From the NCBI GenBank assembly GCA_913061095.1, contig CAJXVM010000004.1, positions 62,001 to 126,000 on the forward strand: DNA of 64,000 nt, written 5' to 3'. A model generated the notes under the pieces. The model was not told the origin of the DNA. It made no database searches and worked only from the letters and a program-made list of their open reading frames with translations. Both the position numbers and the translations under genes were made by a program. Shown one piece after another: positions 59,353-64,000 of the stretch. The first letter of the stretch is position 1, and the number at the start of each line of letters is the position of its first letter. Source of the stretch: an uncultured Ignavibacteria bacterium (lineage in GTDB: Bacteria > Bacteroidota > Ignavibacteria > SZUA-365).

Positions 59353-59549
59353 GTATTGTAATGTGCTTTTAATGTTCAACGCTTGGCGGGAATAAGTGAA
59401 AATCGGTATCCTTTCACTGAATCCCGCAGGGTACGTCGCGGCAGTGTCCACTGCGTTCCCTCCCCCGGATGACTGGCAGCGACATTTCACACCGGTTTCC
59501 AGGCGCGCTTGCGGGTTTTCTGCCTCCATCACCATCCATAAGGTTTACA

Positions 59550-62500
59550 ATGATACGGATCGTTTCCCTTTGCCTGATCACAGGTCTGCTTCTGTTCGGT
59601 GTCACCGGCCAGGCAGTGGCGCAGGACCGCGGCGATGTGTCCAACACGCTTGACCGCTTTTCCCCGGAGCGGCTGACACTCGATATCCCCGCCGGGCGCA
59701 GTACGTTCCAGCTGTCCACCAGACAGGTCCTCATCAAGTTTCATGAAGATATTCCCCTCGAAGTGCAGCAGGATATTCTGCGCAACGAAGAGGCGCTGCA
59801 GCCATTTTCGGAGGAGATGATGCTCCCGGCGCCGCGCGTCGCGCTTGCAAAGCTTCGCGAAGGGATTTCGGAACAGGAGGTCGCCGAACTTCTCGGGCGA
59901 CTGAATACGCTCTCTGAAATTCGCTATGCCAATCCCTTCCTGGTATATGCGGACGGGACGGAAATGGGAATCCAGGACCGGCTGTTCGTGCGCCTGCATC
60001 ACAGCGACGACGCTGCCATGCTCGGGGATATGGCCCGGGAGTACGGGGCGGAAGTGATCGGTGGCTGGCAGTACGATCCACAGATTTACCTGCTGCGCAC
60101 GACCGAGCGTTCAATGGGAAACGCATTCGAACTCGCTGTGCGATTGCAGAACAGCGGACGCGTCGACTGGGCGGAGCCCGACTTTCTGCGCCTGCTCACA
60201 CCGCACAATACGAATGACACCTACCTTGCATACCAGTGGGCGCTGAACAATACGGGGTCTTCGATTCAGTACAACGGGAGTCCCGGTGCGGACATGAACG
60301 TGTTTGCTGCCTGGAATACAACAACCGGTTCATCCACCGTGAAAGTCGCGATCATCGATGAGGGGGTGGACCTGGTGCATCCCGATCTCATGGCGAATCT
60401 GCTTCCGGGCTATGACGCCACACAGCAGGGCAGCGCGGGCGCTCCTCAGGGCAATGATGCCCACGGAACCAACTGCGCCGGCATCGTTGCCGCCGTCGGC
60501 AACAATAACACTGGTATCGCCGGTATCGCCTACAGCTGCAAAATCGTGCCGGTGCGCATCGCTTATGGGTATGGTCCGTACTGGATCACGAGCAACGCGT
60601 GGATCGCGGACGGACTCAACTGGGCCTGGCAGAATGGCGGCGCGGATGTGCTCAGTAATTCATGGGGCGGTGGATCACCGTCCACGTTGATCAATGCCGC
60701 CATCGATGCGGCGATCAATAACGGCCGTGGGGGCAGGGGCGCATCGGTGCTATTTTCCGCGGGTAACGGCAATAGTTACGTGAAATATCCGGCAAATTAC
60801 AATCAGACCATCGCCGTCGCCGCCATGAGCATGTGTGACACGCGAAAGACGCCCAGTTCCTGTGACGGGGAGACGTGGTGGGGCAGCGATTACGGTACGA
60901 ATCTCGACGTGGCCGCACCCGGTGTGAAGATCTACTCGACCGATATCAGCGGCAGTGCGGGATACAGATCCGGAGACTACATGCCAACGTTCAACGGGAC
61001 GTCCAGTGCATGTCCGAACGCCGCGGCTGTCATGGCTCTGATCTACTCGGTCAACCCGCTGCTCACGCACGGCATGGCGCGTGACATTCTGGAACAGACC
61101 ACCGAGAAAGTCGGTGGGTATACCTACAGTTCCAACGTTCCGGGACAGCCCAACGGCACGTGGAGCAACGATCTCGGCTACGGCCGTGTCAATGCGGCGT
61201 TCGCCGTCAAACGGGCGACGCTCTCAATCTGCCTGACCGATATCGAGCCGCCCACCATCATCGCGCCGCCATCGCTGCAGATCGGAACCGCGCCGGGGAT
61301 GTGCTCTTTTCCGACTGCACAGGTTCCGCTTGGCTCACCGACGGTAACGGACAACTGTCCGGATCCGGTGACGGTTACCAACGACGCCCCGGCAGACTTC
61401 CCCCTGGGAACGACAATCGTGACATGGACTGCGACCGACAGCAGGAACAATGTGGCCACGGCGACGCAGGAGGTGACCATCGTCGATGTCGAACCCCCGA
61501 TGATTTCCAGTTGTCCTGCGGATTACGCTGTCGAAGGGGACGCGCAGAACATGGGATCCGTACCGGATTTCCGACCCCAGCTTGTGGCGAGTGACAACTG
61601 CACCATCCCGGCAAACCTGCAGATCACGCAGACGCCCGCTCCGATGAGCATGGTACCGGTGGGTGACCATCCGGTGGAATTCATCGTGTATGACGAGCAG
61701 GGATTGAGCACGAACTGTTCCGCATTGTTCACCGTCGTGCCACGCGCCGAGATTGATCCCGCGGAAACACTGATCATCGCCTCCGGCGGATGCAAATATC
61801 CCGTGCCGGTCACACGCTCGGTGCGCATCGAAAACAGCGGCGGCAATTTCGACAACGGCGTCCTGACCTGGAGCGCGTCAACAAGTGCATCCGAAATCAC
61901 ATTGCTGACCGCCACCGGAACCGAGGGAGAGGATCTGGTATTCCGTATCGATCCCGGGAAACTTGCGAGCGGCACGCATCAGCGCACGATCATTCTGACC
62001 GGCTATAACAGTGCAACGATGGCTCCGGCGAGTAATTCACCGCTGACGCTTACTGTCAGTATCCAGATGGAGCCGCAGGGGACCGTCACGGTGACGCAGG
62101 TCGTCGGCACGAGTTGGACGCCGTTTCTCAACAGTGCCGGACACAAGGTGGCTGAAGTGAAGAGCAATGGCGCACCGATCAGCGCATTCACCGTAAACAT
62201 GTATCCGTGCACACTTCCGCGTGTGATCACGCGTCTGCGCTACGTCCGGCGCTACTTCACCGTCGCGAGCAGTGCGCCGTCCACCAGTGTCGATATCCGC
62301 TTTTACTACACCAATACGGAAGCGATGCCGATGATCAGCAATCCCGGGAAACTCCACGTATATCAGTATCCCGCATATTACTGGATGGATAAGGGTGGTA
62401 CATCGAATCCGCTGCAGAACTACGTCGAACTGGCGGGACTGAACAGTTTTTCCGGATACTTTGCACTTGCGCATGGCTGGTTCCCGAAGGAGCATGACGC

Positions 62501-62783
62501 CGCGGCTGAAATCCTTCCTGCGACACCGCAGCTCAGGCCCAATTATCCGAACCCGTTCAATCCTGTCACGATGCTGACGTTCAGTGTTCCTGAACGCATG
62601 CATGTGCGGCTCAGCGTGCACGACATATTCGGTCGACATATCGCCACCGCGGCTGATGCTTCCGTTGAAGCCGGTACGCACCAGTTCCAGTTTGACGGTA
62701 CTGGGCTCCCGAGCGGCACGTACTTCGCCGTTCTCGAAGCGGGAGGGACGGTCCTCAAGCAGAGCATGACGCTGATGAAGTAG
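59550..62783 (+). CDS. Secreted subtilisin-like serine protease with HYR-type repeats and T9SS sorting domain
   Basis: 1077 residues. Signal peptide 1-25 and an N-terminal propeptide-like region (about 26-220). The S8 catalytic domain (about 225-580) has Asp270 (AIIDEGVD), His305 (NDAHGTNCAG), oxyanion Asn406 (SAGNGN) and Ser485 (FNGTSSACP). Two HYR-like beta modules follow (about 592-760: IEPPTIIAPPSLQIG...TVTDNCPDPVTVTNDAPADFPLGTTIVTWTATDSRNN, then EPPMISSCPADYAVEGD...), then further beta modules. The C-terminal T9SS domain starts LRPNYPNPFNPVTMLTFSVPE and ends SGTYFAVLEAGGTVLKQSMTLMK. An extracellular protease, probably matured by propeptide removal. The usual D-S/T-G is D-E-G here. Confidence 0.92.
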   Translation: MIRIVSLCLITGLLLFGVTGQAVAQDRGDVSNTLDRFSPERLTLDIPAGRSTFQLSTRQVLIKFHEDIPLEVQQDILRNEEALQPFSEEMMLPAPRVALAKLREGISEQEVAELLGRLNTLSEIRYANPFLVYADGTEMGIQDRLFVRLHHSDDAAMLGDMAREYGAEVIGGWQYDPQIYLLRTTERSMGNAFELAVRLQNSGRVDWAEPDFLRLLTPHNTNDTYLAYQWALNNTGSSIQYNGSPGADMNVFAAWNTTTGSSTVKVAIIDEGVDLVHPDLMANLLPGYDATQQGSAGAPQGNDAHGTNCAGIVAAVGNNNTGIAGIAYSCKIVPVRIAYGYGPYWITSNAWIADGLNWAWQNGGADVLSNSWGGGSPSTLINAAIDAAINNGRGGRGASVLFSAGNGNSYVKYPANYNQTIAVAAMSMCDTRKTPSSCDGETWWGSDYGTNLDVAAPGVKIYSTDISGSAGYRSGDYMPTFNGTSSACPNAAAVMALIYSVNPLLTHGMARDILEQTTEKVGGYTYSSNVPGQPNGTWSNDLGYGRVNAAFAVKRATLSICLTDIEPPTIIAPPSLQIGTAPGMCSFPTAQVPLGSPTVTDNCPDPVTVTNDAPADFPLGTTIVTWTATDSRNNVATATQEVTIVDVEPPMISSCPADYAVEGDAQNMGSVPDFRPQLVASDNCTIPANLQITQTPAPMSMVPVGDHPVEFIVYDEQGLSTNCSALFTVVPRAEIDPAETLIIASGGCKYPVPVTRSVRIENSGGNFDNGVLTWSASTSASEITLLTATGTEGEDLVFRIDPGKLASGTHQRTIILTGYNSATMAPASNSPLTLTVSIQMEPQGTVTVTQVVGTSWTPFLNSAGHKVAEVKSNGAPISAFTVNMYPCTLPRVITRLRYVRRYFTVASSAPSTSVDIRFYYTNTEAMPMISNPGKLHVYQYPAYYWMDKGGTSNPLQNYVELAGLNSFSGYFALAHGWFPKEHDAAAEILPATPQLRPNYPNPFNPVTMLTFSVPERMHVRLSVHDIFGRHIATAADASVEAGTHQFQFDGTGLPSGTYFAVLEAGGTVLKQSMTLMK

Positions 62784-62809
62784 CACTGACGAGGATGTTG
62801 CCATCGGAG

Positions 62810-62838
62810 CGCCCCCGCGATGCGGGGGCGTTTTTTTT
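62810..62838 (+). terminator. Rho-independent terminator after the subtilisin gene
   Basis: CGCCCCCGC-GA-TGCGGGGGCG (62810-62830) followed by eight T. Confidence 0.95.
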
Positions 62839-62983
62839 CGCACGGCCATCCGAACTGCAACACTGTCAGCGGGATTGCGTATACTAAATGATACACGAAG
62901 CACTGACTTTCCGCGATCCCGGCACAACCCGATCAGCGGGAGTCGTCGCAAATCGAATAAGTATGTACAGTTTGAGGTGTATC

Positions 62984-64000
62984 ATGAAACGGTTCCTTGC
63001 CGGCTCGATCCTGGCATTCACAGCTGCATTGCTGCTTTCAGCATGCGGAAAGGAGGAAGCACAGTTGATCCCACGCGAAGCGCTGTTCGGCAACCCCGAC
63101 AAAGCCGCACTGAGAATCAGTCCCGACGGACAGTACGTGAGCTATCTCGCACCGGTCGATGGCGTGCTCAATGTATGGGTTGCCAGCGTCGATAATCCTG
63201 ATGAAGCCCGTCCGGTCAGCAAGGATTCCGTTCGTGGAATCCGGCAGTACTTCTGGTCATACGCCGCGGATCGCCTGCTGTATCTTCAGGACGAAGGCGG
63301 TGACGAGAACTGGATGCTGCACTGTGTCAATGTCAGTACAGGCGAGGATATCAATCTCACGCCTTTCGAGGAAATTCTCGATGATGAAGGCAATCCCATC
63401 ATGCTCCCGAGCGGCAAGAAGATGCGTCCCACCGTGCGGCTGGAGGAGGCGAGCGCCGATTATCCCGAAGAAATTCTCATCGGCCTCAATAACCGGGATC
63501 CGCGGTACCATGATCTCTACCGGCTCAATATCCTGACCGGCGACATGGAGATGATCCTGCAGAATGACGAGTTCGCCGGTTTCATCACCGATGATGCATT
63601 CGACATTCGTTTCGCCGTGCGGAATACTCCGGATGGCGGCAAGCAGTACCTGCGTCCGGACGGTGAGAGCGGCTGGTCGGTGTACATGACCCTCGGCATG
63701 GATGATATGCTGAACACCAGCATCATCGGCTTTCGCAAGGACAGCGACATCATGTATATGATTGACAGTCGCGACCGCAATACCGGCGCACTGGTCGAGG
63801 TGAATCTCGAGAGCGGCGAGAGCGAGGTGCTTGCGCGCAATGCCCAGGCGGATGTCTCGGAGGTGATGCGTGATCCCGTGACGCATGAAATCCAGGCGGT
63901 TGCAGCCGAATACGACCGCGTAAGCTGGGAGATTCTGGACGATGCGATTCGCGGTGATATCGGCTATCTCCGGAAGCTCGTCGACGGCGATTTCACCGTT
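62984..64000 (+). CDS. S9-family peptidase lipoprotein, N-terminal part (runs off the window)
   Basis: 339 codons are visible and the gene continues past the window edge. The signal peptide ends LLSAC (lipidated Cys21). The visible part is the beta-propeller of prolyl-oligopeptidase-type enzymes: REALFGNPDKAALRISPDGQYVSYLAPVDGVLNVWVASVDNP, then RQYFWSYAADRLLYLQDEGGDENWMLHCVNVSTGE and YHDLYRLNILTGDMEMILQND. This N-terminus is typical of FCB-group S9 peptidases (acylaminoacyl or dipeptidyl-peptidase-like). The catalytic Ser-Asp-His domain would lie beyond the end and cannot be checked. GAGGTG lies upstream of the ATG. Confidence 0.88.
   Translation, partial: MKRFLAGSILAFTAALLLSACGKEEAQLIPREALFGNPDKAALRISPDGQYVSYLAPVDGVLNVWVASVDNPDEARPVSKDSVRGIRQYFWSYAADRLLYLQDEGGDENWMLHCVNVSTGEDINLTPFEEILDDEGNPIMLPSGKKMRPTVRLEEASADYPEEILIGLNNRDPRYHDLYRLNILTGDMEMILQNDEFAGFITDDAFDIRFAVRNTPDGGKQYLRPDGESGWSVYMTLGMDDMLNTSIIGFRKDSDIMYMIDSRDRNTGALVEVNLESGESEVLARNAQADVSEVMRDPVTHEIQAVAAEYDRVSWEILDDAIRGDIGYLRKLVDGDFTV

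Overview
This is a GC-rich (by eye roughly 60%) bacterial chromosome segment with normal operon packing and no phage or integrated plasmid. The organism is most likely a member of the FCB group, in or near Bacteroidota (Ignavibacteria/Kapabacteria-like). Three things point there. Five large secreted proteins end in type IX secretion (T9SS) type-A sorting domains, one with the YPNPFNP motif common in Ignavibacteria-type genomes. Core promoters look like the Bacteroidota TTG(-33)/TAnnTTTG(-7) type rather than TTGACA/TATAAT. The protein families (homodimeric AceE, qNor, MmdA/OadB sodium pump, LytTR systems) also fit. No rRNA or tRNA gene was seen.

Layout. 1-7642: a TlpA-like thioredoxin, a secreted endonuclease/exonuclease/phosphatase-fold protein, SbcD-SbcC, and a small alarmone-hydrolase-like HD protein. 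7753-16199 (all minus strand): a FISUMP-type secreted protein, a LytS/LytTR two-component pair, hemW, two tandem signal peptidases, lepA and a SRPBCC protein. 16353-18710: bioY-queE-queF-queC. 19033-27289: a T9SS beta-propeller protein, then aceE-aceF-lpd (pyruvate dehydrogenase). 27592-31819: a nitric oxide module (quinol NO reductase, RIC di-iron repair protein, divergent Crp/Fnr regulator) with an FNR-type box. 31889-43200: an orphan PAS protein, M29 and M24 peptidases, two outer-membrane proteins, a lipid kinase, a sodium:solute symporter, a glycosyltransferase, an Old Yellow Enzyme and a UPF0104 flippase-like protein. 43493-47060: a complete sodium-pumping methylmalonyl-CoA decarboxylase-type operon. 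47406-52989: a YbaY-type lipoprotein, a CBS protein, an EnvC-like factor, a DUF4292 lipoprotein, a TPR protein, rplU and rpmA. 53107-64000: a lipoprotein, a PNGase F-like/LamG T9SS protein, an unknown exported protein, a GNAT acetyltransferase, a T9SS subtilisin and the start of an S9 peptidase lipoprotein.

The most unusual content lies between and inside genes. (1) A 20-bp palindrome, CCCCACGCGTGAGCGTGGGG, is read in frame as SPTRERGD in the AceF linker (three copies) and at the N-terminus of one LepB (two copies), and directly abuts the TAG stop codon of two other coding sequences. (2) Exact 7-nt-period arrays, with a different unit at each locus, lie in at least eight spacers, some running straight into a start codon. 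(3) A ~134-nt multi-hairpin element occurs twice in full and once in part. (4) A 22-nt-period array of TACCCGGGTA palindromes with inverted ends lies between lpd and the NO reductase gene. (5) A probable small RNA with three hairpins and a strong terminator lies at 54112-54250, minus strand. (6) Three genes have promoters whose -7 box ends exactly 4 nt before the start codon, suggesting leaderless mRNAs.

Limits: all calls come from reading the sequence and translations. No homology search or folding calculation was possible.
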